Source: Acinetobacter nosocomialis (lineage in GTDB: Bacteria; Pseudomonadota; Gammaproteobacteria; Pseudomonadales; Moraxellaceae). From it: 64,000 nt of DNA. The stretch covers positions 1,674,001 through 1,738,000 of the forward strand of contig CP107049.1 of the NCBI GenBank assembly GCA_025736915.1. The letters are read 5' to 3'. Positions within the stretch are counted from its first letter, which is position 1, and every line of letters begins with the position of its first letter. A model generated the notes under the pieces. It searched no databases. It was given only the letters and a program-made list of their open reading frames with translations, and was not told the origin of the DNA. Positions 36,795 through 45,808 of the stretch are shown piece after piece. The position numbers and the translations under genes are program-made.

Positions 36795-36808
36795 TGCAGT
36801 ATATTGCA
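36795..36808. promoter_or_regulatory. Operator candidate 2 (TGCAGTATATTGCA)
   Basis: Near-palindrome that repeats the right half and the trailing CACA of the first box. The centre-to-centre distance is 38 bp. Confidence 0.5.
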
Positions 36809-36828
36809 CAATTTAATTTAACTTGAGT

Positions 36829-37731
36829 ATGTCACCAATTTCTTTGAGTTCAAGCAAAGCCCCCCAGTTAGCACTCGTTTTGATTACTATGATTTGGGGC
36901 GGAACATTTCTTACAGTGCAATATGCACTGAATTTTACATCGCCTATGTTTTTTGTAGGCTGCCGCTTTGCTGTAGCAGCACTAACGTTATTACTTATTT
37001 CATTCAAGAGTATGAAAGGCGTTACGTTAAAAGACTTAGGTGCTGGCACTGCAATTGGTGTAGTGATTGTAGGCGGTTATGGAACTCAAACGATTGGCCT
37101 GCAAACTATTCCGAGTAGTGAGTCGGCTTTTTTAACAGCGCTTTATGTTCCGCTTGTTCCTATTTTAATGTGGCTCATCTTTAGAAAGACACCACATGTC
37201 ATGACTTGGGTAGGAGCAGCTTTGGCTTTTGCTGGTCTCGTTTTATTGACAGGTAATGGTTTTGAGCAAATTTCATTAAGTTTTGGGCAGCTTTTAACAG
37301 TACTTGGCTCAGTTGCGATTGCTTTGGAAATTATTTTTATTAGTTACTTTGCTGGAAAGGTAAATTTGCGCCGGGTGACCATTATTCAACTTGCTGTCGC
37401 GTCTCTACTTTCGTTTGCCGTTATGCCTGTGGTGGGCGAGCATACGATTCCAGCATTTTCATGGCCGCTTGTATTCCTTGCTGTTACATTAGGTTTAGCA
37501 AGTGCACTGATTCAATTTGTGATGAATTGGGCTCAGCGTATGGTTGATCCTTCACGTGCTGCGATTATTTATGCAGGAGAGCCTGTTTGGGCAGGAGTTA
37601 TTGGCCGAATCGCAGGTGAGCGATTACCAATTATTGCTCTTTTCGGAGGAGCTTTAGTGGTCTTAGGTGTATTAGTCAGTGAGTTAAAACTTAAGTTACC
37701 CATTAAAAAAACTAAAAGAATTCGAGAATAA
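36829..37731 (+). CDS. EamA-family drug/metabolite exporter
   Basis: An inner-membrane exporter of 300 aa with ten predicted helices in two EamA repeats: WGGTFLTVQYAL in the first, SALIQFVMNWAQR and IIYAGEPVWAGVIG in the second. Substrates of the family include amino acids and other metabolites. The ATG at 36829 fits the helix start; a TTG at 36823 is an alternative. It is probably controlled by the divergent XRE-cupin regulator. Confidence 0.87.
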   Translation: MSPISLSSSKAPQLALVLITMIWGGTFLTVQYALNFTSPMFFVGCRFAVAALTLLLISFKSMKGVTLKDLGAGTAIGVVIVGGYGTQTIGLQTIPSSESAFLTALYVPLVPILMWLIFRKTPHVMTWVGAALAFAGLVLLTGNGFEQISLSFGQLLTVLGSVAIALEIIFISYFAGKVNLRRVTIIQLAVASLLSFAVMPVVGEHTIPAFSWPLVFLAVTLGLASALIQFVMNWAQRMVDPSRAAIIYAGEPVWAGVIGRIAGERLPIIALFGGALVVLGVLVSELKLKLPIKKTKRIRE

Positions 37732-37757
37732 AAAAGAGAGCTTAAGCTCTCTTTTTT
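37731..37757. terminator. Bidirectional terminator between the EamA and DUF4870 genes
   Basis: Perfect palindrome centred on CTTAAG (AAAAAGAGAG / CTCTCTTTTT). Confidence 0.85.
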
Positions 37758-37762
37758 ATTGA

Positions 37763-38158
37763 TTAAGGCTGATACATCGGGCGGTTATCATTTAACGCAA
37801 TCAATCCGCGAATGGCACGATATACAATCCAGATCCATGCCGCTGTAATCACGCCTACACAGAATACGGTCGATGAGATCGCAACGCCTGCAAATAAATC
37901 GGTATTTTCACCTGTAAAGAACAAGAAAATAAACGGTAAAAAGGCAATAATATTCCAAGCGAGATACCACCAGAATGTTCTGATTTGCCAAGTAAAGTGA
38001 CTCGCAAAAATTGAACCTTGTACATCGGAACGTTTTACGTAGTTAATAATTAAAGCAATAATCGCAAGTAAGCCGCCTGTAAAAATGGCAACAATATAAA
38101 GTACATACAAAATAAGTGTTAAAGTACGATTCGGATCTTGGTCGATAGAACTATTCAT
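37763..38158 (-). CDS. DUF4870-like membrane protein
   Basis: A 131-aa protein with three or four hydrophobic segments. It contains the FASHFTWQIRTFWW pattern of DUF4870-type proteins and the C-terminal VYRAIRGLIALNDNRPM. Function is unknown. GAGAGG stands 7 nt before the ATG at 38158. It lies 36 bp downstream of the cold-shock/DUF1294 gene and may share its transcript. Confidence 0.8.
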   Translation of the reverse strand: MNSSIDQDPNRTLTLILYVLYIVAIFTGGLLAIIALIINYVKRSDVQGSIFASHFTWQIRTFWWYLAWNIIAFLPFIFLFFTGENTDLFAGVAISSTVFCVGVITAAWIWIVYRAIRGLIALNDNRPMYQP

Positions 38159-38194
38159 TTTTATACCTCTCAAGTTTAATAAAACAATTTACTT

Positions 38195-38824
38195 TTATGA
38201 TCCCCGCAAAACGTTTAAAGGAGAAATTAGCCACAAAATCAAAAGTAAATGAAAGAATATGGTACAAAAATAAATCTTACGAAATGGTTGTTTTTGTGTT
38301 TTATGTCTCAGTTTTTGTTGTGCCCACCACGCAGCTGGCCAACCACCTAAAAAGCTCACAATATGTAAAGTCTGTTCAGGAACACGGCGATTGCCTAATT
38401 GTGCAGCCTCTTTATCTTGTGAATATAGCCAATAACTTAAGACATTCATCATTAAGATAAACAATAAAGTATAAGCTGGCAGAACATGCATAAAGCTCAT
38501 AATGCCCATTAAAACAAAATAAAATACGATCCCCATTTGTATAGCAGACCATGGTTTTGCTTGAAATGAAGATTCTGTTTTTGTTGATTTTAAAGCTTTA
38601 CGAGTTTGAGATGCCTTTAAATAAGTGACCTGCTGAGCACGAAAACGGCCTCGTTCATCGAGAATGACCAGATACTCTAGTGCACAGCCAATAATTGGCC
38701 GAGGTCCGGGGCGTGCAAAATCTTTGATATGCAAAAAGACTCGCTCTTTTTCAGCATCGTCCGGCTGAATAAAGCCATAACCTTTTTCGTCGAACCATTC
38801 GACTAAACGCCCCTGATCTCGCAT
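38195..38824 (-). CDS. Cold-shock domain protein fused to a DUF1294 membrane domain
   Basis: A 209-aa protein. Residues 1-70 form a cold-shock-like nucleic-acid-binding domain (EKGYGFIQPDD, then VFLHIKDF). The C-terminus is a DUF1294 domain (DKEAAQLGNRRVPEQTL, FLGGWPAAWWAQQ) with about three hydrophobic segments. This arrangement is known in gammaproteobacteria; its role is not. It would place an RNA-binding module at the membrane. It starts 11 bp after the end of thrB on the same strand. Confidence 0.85.
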   Translation of the reverse strand: MRDQGRLVEWFDEKGYGFIQPDDAEKERVFLHIKDFARPGPRPIIGCALEYLVILDERGRFRAQQVTYLKASQTRKALKSTKTESSFQAKPWSAIQMGIVFYFVLMGIMSFMHVLPAYTLLFILMMNVLSYWLYSQDKEAAQLGNRRVPEQTLHIVSFLGGWPAAWWAQQKLRHKTQKQPFRKIYFCTIFFHLLLILWLISPLNVLRGS

Positions 38825-38835
38825 CTTTATTCCTT

Positions 38836-39786
38836 TTATGCTTTTACATGACTTAAACGGTCTTGCATAATTGCTCGCATTTCCTGCGGGTCTTTTTGCA
38901 AAATGTCGTCGCCTGTACGTCCTTCTTCTTTATTTTTTTGAGCAACTTGCAAACGCATTGACCAAAAACGGCATGCTGCCATTGCCAAGAATACATCTAA
39001 ACATTCCAGTTCATCTGAAGTAAGCACACGAACTTTTTGGTATGCCGATAAGTAAGCTGCCACTTTGTCTGAGTTTAAATGTGCTGCTGGATATTCGGTA
39101 CAAAAATCATTGATGGTAATCGCAATATCAAACAGCAATTCATCTTGATTTAACTCGTAAAAATCTAAAATACCTTGTAATTGATCACCTTCAAACAATG
39201 TATTGTCGCGGAACAAATCTGAATGAATAAAACCTGTTGGTCGATTTGAATACTGCACTGTTTTAGTATTAAAAGCTTGATAGACCTGCTCAAGTAAAGC
39301 TTGATCTTCTTGAGTCATATTTGGCTTAAGCTGCTCTGCAACACCTGTCCAGTATTGATGATCGCGTCTATATTCACGTTCAAGCGGAAAGTCTTGTAAA
39401 GCCACATGCAGTTTCGCCTGTGCATCTGCAATTGCTGCAACTTGTGCTACTGTGGTTTGCATGGGATGGTGACCCATGAGACGTGGTGCAATCTGTGCAG
39501 GCTTTTCTGCAATCACGTGAACCGCTTGCCCGCTATGTTTTAACGGTACAGCAACGGGTACATCATGAGTCCCCAATTGTTCAAGTACAGGAATAAGTTC
39601 ACCTGCCCCCTGTGCATCTAACTCTTCAAACACGGTAAGTACATACTGTTTGCGGTTTACATCAACCAAAAAATAATTGGTGTTTTGAATACCTCCCTGA
39701 ATTGGGTTCAGCTCCAACACCTCTAATCCATAAGGTGCAGCAAAGGTGCGAACTTCATCTAAACTCAACGGGGTATAAACCGACAT
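38836..39786 (-). CDS. thrB: Homoserine kinase (ThrB, choline-kinase-like type)
   Basis: Phosphorylates homoserine in threonine synthesis. The 316-aa protein has the aminoglycoside-phosphotransferase fold, unlike the GHMP-type ThrB of E. coli. The catalytic motif is GFIHSDLFRDNTLF, and the metal-binding DFYEL follows. The N-terminal GGIQNTNYF supplies the nucleotide loop. The start is the ATG at 39786, with AGG upstream; 18 upstream codons are spurious. The last gene of the minus-strand group before hisF. Confidence 0.9.
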   Translation of the reverse strand: MSVYTPLSLDEVRTFAAPYGLEVLELNPIQGGIQNTNYFLVDVNRKQYVLTVFEELDAQGAGELIPVLEQLGTHDVPVAVPLKHSGQAVHVIAEKPAQIAPRLMGHHPMQTTVAQVAAIADAQAKLHVALQDFPLEREYRRDHQYWTGVAEQLKPNMTQEDQALLEQVYQAFNTKTVQYSNRPTGFIHSDLFRDNTLFEGDQLQGILDFYELNQDELLFDIAITINDFCTEYPAAHLNSDKVAAYLSAYQKVRVLTSDELECLDVFLAMAACRFWSMRLQVAQKNKEEGRTGDDILQKDPQEMRAIMQDRLSHVKA

Positions 39787-39898
39787 GGAAAACCTGCAAA
39801 AAACATCTGTGAAGTTTGATAGAATACCTCTTCCCTCCATGAAGGTGTAGCGCCTGTGTAGGAACTTTCACCAACGGCGATTATTTTTGGAAAAAGCT

Positions 39899-40657
39899 AT
39901 GCTTGCTAAACGTATTATTCCTTGCCTAGACGTTGATAACGGACGCGTAGTTAAAGGCGTTCAATTCCTCGATATTCGTGATGCGGGCGACCCTGTTGAA
40001 GTGGCACGTCGCTATAACGAACAAGGTGCAGACGAAATTACTTTCTTAGACATTACCGCTACACATCATGGACGCGACACTACTTACCGTACTGTTGAAC
40101 GTATGGCCGAGACTGTATTTGTGCCATTAACTGTTGGTGGTGGTGTCCGTAAGGTTGAAGATATTCGTGCGTTATTAAATGCAGGTGCAGACAAAGTGAG
40201 TATTAACTCGGCTGCCGTATTTAACCCTGAATTTGTTCAAGAAGCTTCTCAACACTTTGGCGCACAATGTATTGTGGTTGCGATTGATGCCAAGAAAACT
40301 GGTGACAACAAATGGGAAATCTTTACTCACGGTGGTCGTAAACCAACGGGTATTGATGCCATTGAATGGGCTGTGAAAATGGCTGACTACGGTGCGGGTG
40401 AGTTACTTATTACGAGTATGGACGCTGACGGTACTAAAGCAGGTTACGATATTGCGTTAATGCGTGCTATTAATGACCGCGTGACCATTCCAACAATTGC
40501 TTCAGGCGGTGTAGGTAACTTACAACACCTTGCAGACGGTATTTTACAAGGTGGTGCAGATGCCGTATTGGCTGCAAGTATTTTCCACTTTGGTCAATAT
40601 ACGATTCCAGAGGCTAAACAATATTTAGCTGAACAAGGCATCGAAATGCGCTTGTAA
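39899..40657 (+). CDS. hisF: Imidazole glycerol phosphate synthase, cyclase subunit HisF
   Basis: Makes IGP and AICAR from PRFAR with ammonia from HisH. The 252-aa barrel shows [13 protein letters not shown] (catalytic Asp), [18 protein letters not shown], and [13 protein letters not shown] with the second catalytic Asp. GGAAAA precedes the ATG at 39899. The gene is divergent from thrB. It is the last his gene in the window. Confidence 0.96.
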   Translation: MLAKRIIPCLDVDNGRVVKGVQFLDIRDAGDPVEVARRYNEQGADEITFLDITATHHGRDTTYRTVERMAETVFVPLTVGGGVRKVEDIRALLNAGADKVSINSAAVFNPEFVQEASQHFGAQCIVVAIDAKKTGDNKWEIFTHGGRKPTGIDAIEWAVKMADYGAGELLITSMDADGTKAGYDIALMRAINDRVTIPTIASGGVGNLQHLADGILQGGADAVLAASIFHFGQYTIPEAKQYLAEQGIEMRL

Positions 40658-40670
40658 GCTTATTGATATT

Positions 40671-40700
40671 TAAAGGGGCAATATGCCCCTTTAATTTTTT
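40671..40700. terminator. Terminator between hisF and the hydroxylase gene
   Basis: TAAAGGGGCA / TGCCCCTTTA stem with loop ATA, then T-run. Confidence 0.82.
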
Positions 40701-41337
40701 ATGCAGCGCCATCGACCGAATTTAAGTCGTTAACCAGTTGAGGTTTTTCTTTTTTCTCGACCCATTTTGCAGGAAAGATTTTTTCTAGTGCTTGAGACAG
40801 TGGTCTAGCAAGCGCAGTAGGTAACCGTATACCCAAAGGGTTTTGTTCTTTTAAATCTGCCGAAGATACCACACGTGTTCCCATCACATAATCAAACCAA
40901 GGCTTAGTCACACACCAATTGGCATCTTGATTAGAGTTCATATGGTGATCGTAGTGCCACGGGATTTTACGCTTTGCCCAGTCAGGCTCTAAATGTGCAC
41001 GGCGATGAATATAATAATAATTACCAGCACTGTACCAAGCTGCAAGTGCCATACCTTTTGAAAATGGATAGAAAATTGCGCTTGAAACAGTTGCCACCAC
41101 AGCAAGCGAAATTAACTCATTTTTAGTTCGCCAGTTGCCAACGCCCTCCACATAGCAATCATCATGAAATTGCTGTTTACGGACTTCACGATGGTGTGCC
41201 CAATGTGACTCCATGCTTTTTGGCACGGGGCTATAGCGCGGTTGTCCAGCACGGTGTACACCATGCAATATATATTTATGCGCCACCCATTCAAATGCAT
41301 TTGCAACCGCAATTCCGGCAATAAAACCTTTTAACAT
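40699..41337 (-). CDS. Fatty-acid-hydroxylase/sterol-desaturase family protein
   Basis: Membrane di-iron oxygenase family, 212 aa. The histidine clusters HKYILH, HWAHH, HRRAH and HYDHH are all present, consistent with a di-iron centre. Hydrophobic segments near the N-terminus and in the middle anchor it. The substrate (fatty acid, sterol-like lipid or carotenoid) is not decidable. AGGAG lies 7 nt before the ATG at 41337; GTG at 41340 is too close to it. Convergent with hisF, divergent from the AraC regulator. Confidence 0.83.
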   Translation of the reverse strand: MLKGFIAGIAVANAFEWVAHKYILHGVHRAGQPRYSPVPKSMESHWAHHREVRKQQFHDDCYVEGVGNWRTKNELISLAVVATVSSAIFYPFSKGMALAAWYSAGNYYYIHRRAHLEPDWAKRKIPWHYDHHMNSNQDANWCVTKPWFDYVMGTRVVSSADLKEQNPLGIRLPTALARPLSQALEKIFPAKWVEKKEKPQLVNDLNSVDGAA

Positions 41338-41446
41338 CACCTAACTCCTTTTTCTTTTTATTGAGCATATAAAATTCGTTATGCTAGGTATTGACCAGAA
41401 TTTATGGTTTCATTGACAAATCACGACAAGAAAGAGGTGGTCACGG

Positions 41447-42451
41447 ATGCCACAACTAAAAAATTATACAGGCTCGGTGTATGGAGGGCTGGGGCATCTA
41501 TTAAAAGCTTATTGCGAAGCAAATGAGTTAGCTATTCCTAAACAATTAGAACACATTCAAAATCTGGAACGCTTTGACTACGTCGTTTGGCGCGACTTGT
41601 TAGAAGTCATTTATAAACTGGACCCAAAGCCGGGATTAGGTCTAGAAATTGCCAAATATGTGCAACCCAAACACTTAGGGATTATTGCCTACCTTGCTCT
41701 CTCTTGCGATAACTTAGGTGAAGCTTTAATTCGTTATCATGACTTTCACCGTCTGATTTATGACGGTAGCCCATTAGTGGTTGAGCTATATGAAGAATAT
41801 GCTTCTATTCGCTGGGAGGCGACTGAGTTACACCCTACTCAGCTTACTGATGAAATCGCGATTGCGCTGGTCATTCAGTTCTTACGTCTTTTTATGTCTC
41901 ATGAAGATGTACATGTACATGAGGTACGTTTCTTAAATACTGCCCCTAAAAATATCAGAGTGTACGAGCAGTACTTTCAATGTCCCGTTCGTTTTAGCCA
42001 GCCACGTACCGAGTTACTTATTCCAATTACCGAAATTCATAAACCGCTTAGCAGCGCTGACCACACTCTACAACAGTTATTGGTTCAGCAAGCCCAAGCA
42101 CTGTTAGAACAATTACCAAATTCGACTCAACTTGATCAACGTTTACAGCATTCAATTTTGACTGGCTTACAAAAAAATCAGTACCAAATTGAATATATTG
42201 CTACTCAATTAGGCTTGTCTGTTCGGCAACTGCAAAGACACTTACAGCAGCAAAACACCACCTTTCAGGAACGCGTACAGCAAGTGCGCTTTATGCTGGC
42301 AACCGAATATTTAAAAGATCCGCATTTAAGCTTGCAAGAGATTGCGCTTTTACTGTGTTACTCAGAACAAAGTGCTTTTCAAAGAGCATTTAAACATTGG
42401 ACCAATCAAACACCACAACAATGGAGAGTTCAATTTTTAGACAAAGAATAA
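41447..42451 (+). CDS. AraC-family regulator (Arabinose_bd type)
   Basis: A 334-aa transcription factor. The N-terminal 230 residues resemble the effector-binding domain of the OruR/ArgR-like AraC subgroup. The C-terminal helix-turn-helix pair is visible (IEYIATQLGLSVRQLQRHLQ, then LQEIALLLCYSEQSAFQRAF). The target is unknown; the divergent hydroxylase gene is the natural candidate, at 109 bp. A good ribosome site (AGAGGTGG) precedes the ATG. Confidence 0.87.
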   Translation: MPQLKNYTGSVYGGLGHLLKAYCEANELAIPKQLEHIQNLERFDYVVWRDLLEVIYKLDPKPGLGLEIAKYVQPKHLGIIAYLALSCDNLGEALIRYHDFHRLIYDGSPLVVELYEEYASIRWEATELHPTQLTDEIAIALVIQFLRLFMSHEDVHVHEVRFLNTAPKNIRVYEQYFQCPVRFSQPRTELLIPITEIHKPLSSADHTLQQLLVQQAQALLEQLPNSTQLDQRLQHSILTGLQKNQYQIEYIATQLGLSVRQLQRHLQQQNTTFQERVQQVRFMLATEYLKDPHLSLQEIALLLCYSEQSAFQRAFKHWTNQTPQQWRVQFLDKE

Positions 42452-42583
42452 CCAACCAAAACTTACAAATCTTTTCTTGATTAAAACAACACTGAAAACA
42501 AAAATTTCATATAGTCACATGCTTAATTTTTTGTGACATATTTCACATTAATTAAAAAATAGATCAATAGATGAGTAATCACA

Positions 42584-43273
42584 ATGAATAAATATTTTGC
42601 TGAATTCTTAGGTACGTTTTGGCTAGTCTTTGGTGGTTGTGGTAGCGCAGTGTTAGCCGCAGCTTTCCCTGAACTTGGTATTGGCTTTGCAGGTGTAGCC
42701 CTTGCCTTTGGTTTAACCGTACTCACTGGTGCTTATGCTCTCGGGCATATCTCTGGTGGACATTTTAACCCCGCGGTCAGTGTCGGTCTTTGGGTCGGCG
42801 GCCGTTTCGATATTAAAGATTTAATTCCTTATATTGTTGCACAAGTGGTTGGTGCAACTGCTGCTGCATTTGTTCTCTATATTATCGCTCAAGGTCAAGC
42901 TGGCTTTACTGGTGTGGGCGGTTTTGCTTCAAATGGTTTTGGTGATTTATCGCCAAATAAATTTGGTCTAGGTTCTGCTTTTATTATTGAAGTGGTACTT
43001 ACTGCGTTCTTCTTAATCATTATTTTAGGATCAACACATGGTCGTGCACCTGCTGGTTTTGCACCTATTGCGATTGGTCTTGGATTAACGCTTATTCACT
43101 TAATCAGTATTCCAGTTACAAATACTTCGGTGAACCCTGCACGTAGTACAGGTGTTGCATTCTTTGCTCAAACTGGTGCTTTAAGTCAGTTGTGGTTGTT
43201 CTGGGTAGCGCCGATTTTAGGTGCTGTAATTGGTGCGATTATTTATAAGGTGGTTGCTGGAGATAAGGATTAA
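42584..43273 (+). CDS. aqpZ: Aquaporin Z
   Basis: Water channel of the inner membrane, 229 aa, six helices. The two NPA motifs are visible: [11 protein letters not shown] and [11 protein letters not shown]. The N-terminus [20 protein letters not shown] is typical of AqpZ. The selectivity filter looks aquaporin-like rather than glycerol-type. It stands alone and is followed by a structured repeat element. Confidence 0.95.
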   Translation: MNKYFAEFLGTFWLVFGGCGSAVLAAAFPELGIGFAGVALAFGLTVLTGAYALGHISGGHFNPAVSVGLWVGGRFDIKDLIPYIVAQVVGATAAAFVLYIIAQGQAGFTGVGGFASNGFGDLSPNKFGLGSAFIIEVVLTAFFLIIILGSTHGRAPAGFAPIAIGLGLTLIHLISIPVTNTSVNPARSTGVAFFAQTGALSQLWLFWVAPILGAVIGAIIYKVVAGDKD

Positions 43274-43298
43274 CTTTTCTTAGACTCAATCTACTATC

Positions 43299-43397
43299 GC
43301 GGAGGGTGACATGGATGTCACCTGTTGAGCAGGGGTACATGGATGTACCCTCTGATCAACAAAGCCTTTTGTTTACTTTTGGGCTTTCAAAAGTAAA
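43299..43397. repeat. Three-hairpin intergenic repeat element
   Basis: Hairpin 1: GGTGACAT-GG-ATGTCACC (43305-43322). Hairpin 2: TGTTGA...TCAACA outer stem (43323-43328 with 43356-43361), then CAG/CTG and GGGTACAT/ATGTACCC (43333-43340 with 43343-43350). Hairpin 3: TTTACTTTTG / CAAAAGTAAA (43372-43381 with 43388-43397). Hairpins 1 and 2 share the tip ACATGGATGT. Similar motifs occur repeatedly in Acinetobacter genomes as I recall; no ORF is present. Confidence 0.7.
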
Positions 43398-43489
43398 AAA
43401 TGTCTATACACATTCAATAAAATTCAACGTGGTATTAAAGACTGTATGACAGCATGATCATGCTAAATATCATGTATAGCATACATAAA

Positions 43490-43732
43490 TTATAAAAACG
43501 GATTATTCACTTCTTGTTCAGCTGGACGTTCAATTTTCTCAGGCAATTCTTCTTTTTCCAAAGCTACAACCACATCGTTTAAAAAGCTCTGTAGTGCCTT
43601 TGCCTGCTCTAACCCGACTTTGTCTTTAGTAATTTGCAAATTGCCATAAATGCTCACGCAATCGACATCATTTTCTAATGTTAAATCTTCAATTGAAGAA
43701 GACTCTGTACCCTTTTCAAATGGCTTAAACAT
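43490..43732 (-). CDS. Hypothetical protein, 80 aa
   Basis: Small acidic protein with no signal peptide or membrane segment. The N-terminal half has many Glu and Asp residues, and the tail PAEQEVNNPFL is hydrophilic. I do not recognise it. The frame is open over its whole length and an ACGAG site precedes the ATG by about 7 nt, so it is probably real. Confidence 0.6.
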   Translation of the reverse strand: MFKPFEKGTESSSIEDLTLENDVDCVSIYGNLQITKDKVGLEQAKALQSFLNDVVVALEKEELPEKIERPAEQEVNNPFL

Positions 43733-43776
43733 AAGTGTGTCTCGTTGTTATATCTTCACAGTGTAATACGATCAAT

Positions 43777-44376
43777 TTAAAAAAAATCAATCAAAATTAA
43801 AAGTGCCGATAAAATTAAAAAAGCGCCCATCAAGATATTAAAATATTTCAAACGGCTGCCCTGATTGAGCACCACTGAAAATTTATCACCGCAGAATCCC
43901 CAAAAGAACAAACATACATAACAGGTGAAAAAATAAATAACAATAAAGACTGGCAACGCCTGTGGGTTTTCAATGCTGGTAAACATGGTAATACCCGATA
44001 CACAGGCTAACCATGCTTTAGGGTTCAGCCACTGTAGCAAGAACCCATCTTTAAAATTGGGAATAATCATCTGTTCTACAGGAACACTCGAAATAGAAAT
44101 GTTTGCAGCAGAAAGAATAATTTTAATCCCGATATAGCAAACAAATAGCGTTCCACAAACTGCAAGAATTTTTAAGACAACTGGAAATTGAGTTAATACA
44201 CTTTGCAGGCCAAATGCCATAAAAATCAAAAGCAAGGTAAAGCCAATGGTGGCACCTGAAATGTAGGGAAGTGATCTTTTTAGACCGTGATTTAAGCTGG
44301 TTGATAAAATAACGGTATTGACGGGACCTGGGGTAATGGACATGGCAAAAGAAAAAAGAAACATCGAGGCAAACAT
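43777..44376 (-). CDS. LysE/RhtB-family exporter
   Basis: A 199-aa inner-membrane exporter of amino acids or related metabolites. The family N-terminal motif TPGPVNTVI is followed by GATIGFTLLL; about six hydrophobic segments are present. LQWLNPKAWL is also typical of LysE. The substrate is unknown. It is on the same strand as the 80-aa gene downstream and the endonuclease gene upstream. Confidence 0.86.
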   Translation of the reverse strand: MFASMFLFSFAMSITPGPVNTVILSTSLNHGLKRSLPYISGATIGFTLLLIFMAFGLQSVLTQFPVVLKILAVCGTLFVCYIGIKIILSAANISISSVPVEQMIIPNFKDGFLLQWLNPKAWLACVSGITMFTSIENPQALPVFIVIYFFTCYVCLFFWGFCGDKFSVVLNQGSRLKYFNILMGAFLILSALLILIDFF

Positions 44377-44470
44377 TGTTATTGTCCTTATTCGAATAAG
44401 ATGAACAGACAGATCTGTATATTCATCTTATTGTATTGAATAAGAACTGCGCAATACTTCCTACAAATGC

Positions 44471-45553
44471 TTATTTAATGATTTGCAAGAAATAGTTCAC
44501 TAAGGCTTCTACTAATTGTTTCACAATAGCTTTTCTAGTTTCTTCATCAATACTTGGAACTTTTGATTCCATAGGTTCAGAAGACGTACTTTTCTGCTTT
44601 TTAAACTGGTCTTGTAATGCGTGAATCTGATCTGTACTTAAGTCTCGTTCACACTGGCTTTCTCCGTCCCAGTGTAAATAATCTAGCTTCTGATTTGGCT
44701 TAACTTGGCTAGATGTTAACGGCAGACGATAAACATTACGTTTTTGTTGTTCGGTAAGTTGAGGAAATAGGTTAATTCCCAGCTTTTCTTCCAAATAACA
44801 AACACTCACGACTTTAACCTGCTGCGAGTTGTTATTTGGTGCGTAGTAAGCGCCAATTGCGCCTGTTTTAGGATAATAAACAGCCTTATACACTGCGCTT
44901 GGAACGAGGACACCACGACCAATCGTTTTGAGTCGTTGACCTTCAAAAATTGGTCCCGTCACGATATATGCATCTTGCTTTTGCTTAGTAACCACAGCAC
45001 GTGTAGCGTCTTCAAGCTTACGCCAAACTTCCTGATTATTTTTAGGGGCCTGCGGAACCATATTACTGAGCGAGAAGCTATCGTATTGCGAGTCTTTAGT
45101 TGGCATATCACCATTTGGAGACATGTGCCCACGGTCATAGCCTGAGCCACGATAATCGCTTAACAATGCACGGTGACGCTCAGGAACACGTGTTTCTTCG
45201 TGGAAATTATCTTCACGCTTAATTTTAGTGCTTAAACGTTCAGGACTAAGATATTCAGCTGACCATAACGGCGTTTTAGACATCCCTGAGTACAAAACAT
45301 TGAAGCCATTAAAGCACAGCGGATAACTGTCTTTTTTTAAGCTGTCTTTATTTAAAGCAGGTGGAATTTCGCGATAAAACTGGTTTAGACAAGTCGAGTT
45401 GGTACTTAAAGGCGAAAACCACTGTGAAATTTTTTCACCACCAAAAGCGAAGGCAAAACTTCCTGCTGCCACTCCGGCAAGTACAATTTTGCCAAAATGC
45501 TCACTTAAAGAAAAATCACCGAAGATGCCTGAACTACTTTTTTTGCTTGCCAT
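44471..45553 (-). CDS. DNA/RNA non-specific endonuclease (NucA/Serratia type)
   Basis: A 360-aa metal-dependent nuclease of the beta-beta-alpha-Me class. The catalytic motif YDRGHMSPNGDM is intact (DRGH). SNMVPQAPKNNQEVWRKLED carries the expected Asn and Glu metal ligand. An N-terminal hydrophobic helix (about residues 21-38) could be an uncleaved signal anchor or signal peptide, so the nuclease acts in the periplasm or outside. The C-terminal 50 residues are charged. Start ATG 45553 preferred over GTG 45577. Confidence 0.88.
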   Translation of the reverse strand: MASKKSSSGIFGDFSLSEHFGKIVLAGVAAGSFAFAFGGEKISQWFSPLSTNSTCLNQFYREIPPALNKDSLKKDSYPLCFNGFNVLYSGMSKTPLWSAEYLSPERLSTKIKREDNFHEETRVPERHRALLSDYRGSGYDRGHMSPNGDMPTKDSQYDSFSLSNMVPQAPKNNQEVWRKLEDATRAVVTKQKQDAYIVTGPIFEGQRLKTIGRGVLVPSAVYKAVYYPKTGAIGAYYAPNNNSQQVKVVSVCYLEEKLGINLFPQLTEQQKRNVYRLPLTSSQVKPNQKLDYLHWDGESQCERDLSTDQIHALQDQFKKQKSTSSEPMESKVPSIDEETRKAIVKQLVEALVNYFLQIIK

Positions 45554-45808
45554 GTTTCTATCAATACCACTGTCCACACGCAGCTTAACAATCCTGCTTT
45601 TTTAAGTATATCGCTTATCTTTCAAATGGTTAAAACATGGTCATCTTTTTTGTAACTCCATTTCCCCTTACGTAACAATCTGTTGGGATTGTGAGGAACT
45701 TTCACTATTGAATTGGGTTAATTGCGTATCTTTCATTGAAAAGCCCTCATGCCTTATGACATGGTTAGCTCCACAAATTTGGATAAAAATATAAACGGAG
45801 TCCATTTA

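Noticed and set aside
43299..43397. Rho-independent terminator of aqpZ
   Set aside because: The hairpins are not followed by T-runs and are longer and more elaborate than terminators; treated as a repeat element.
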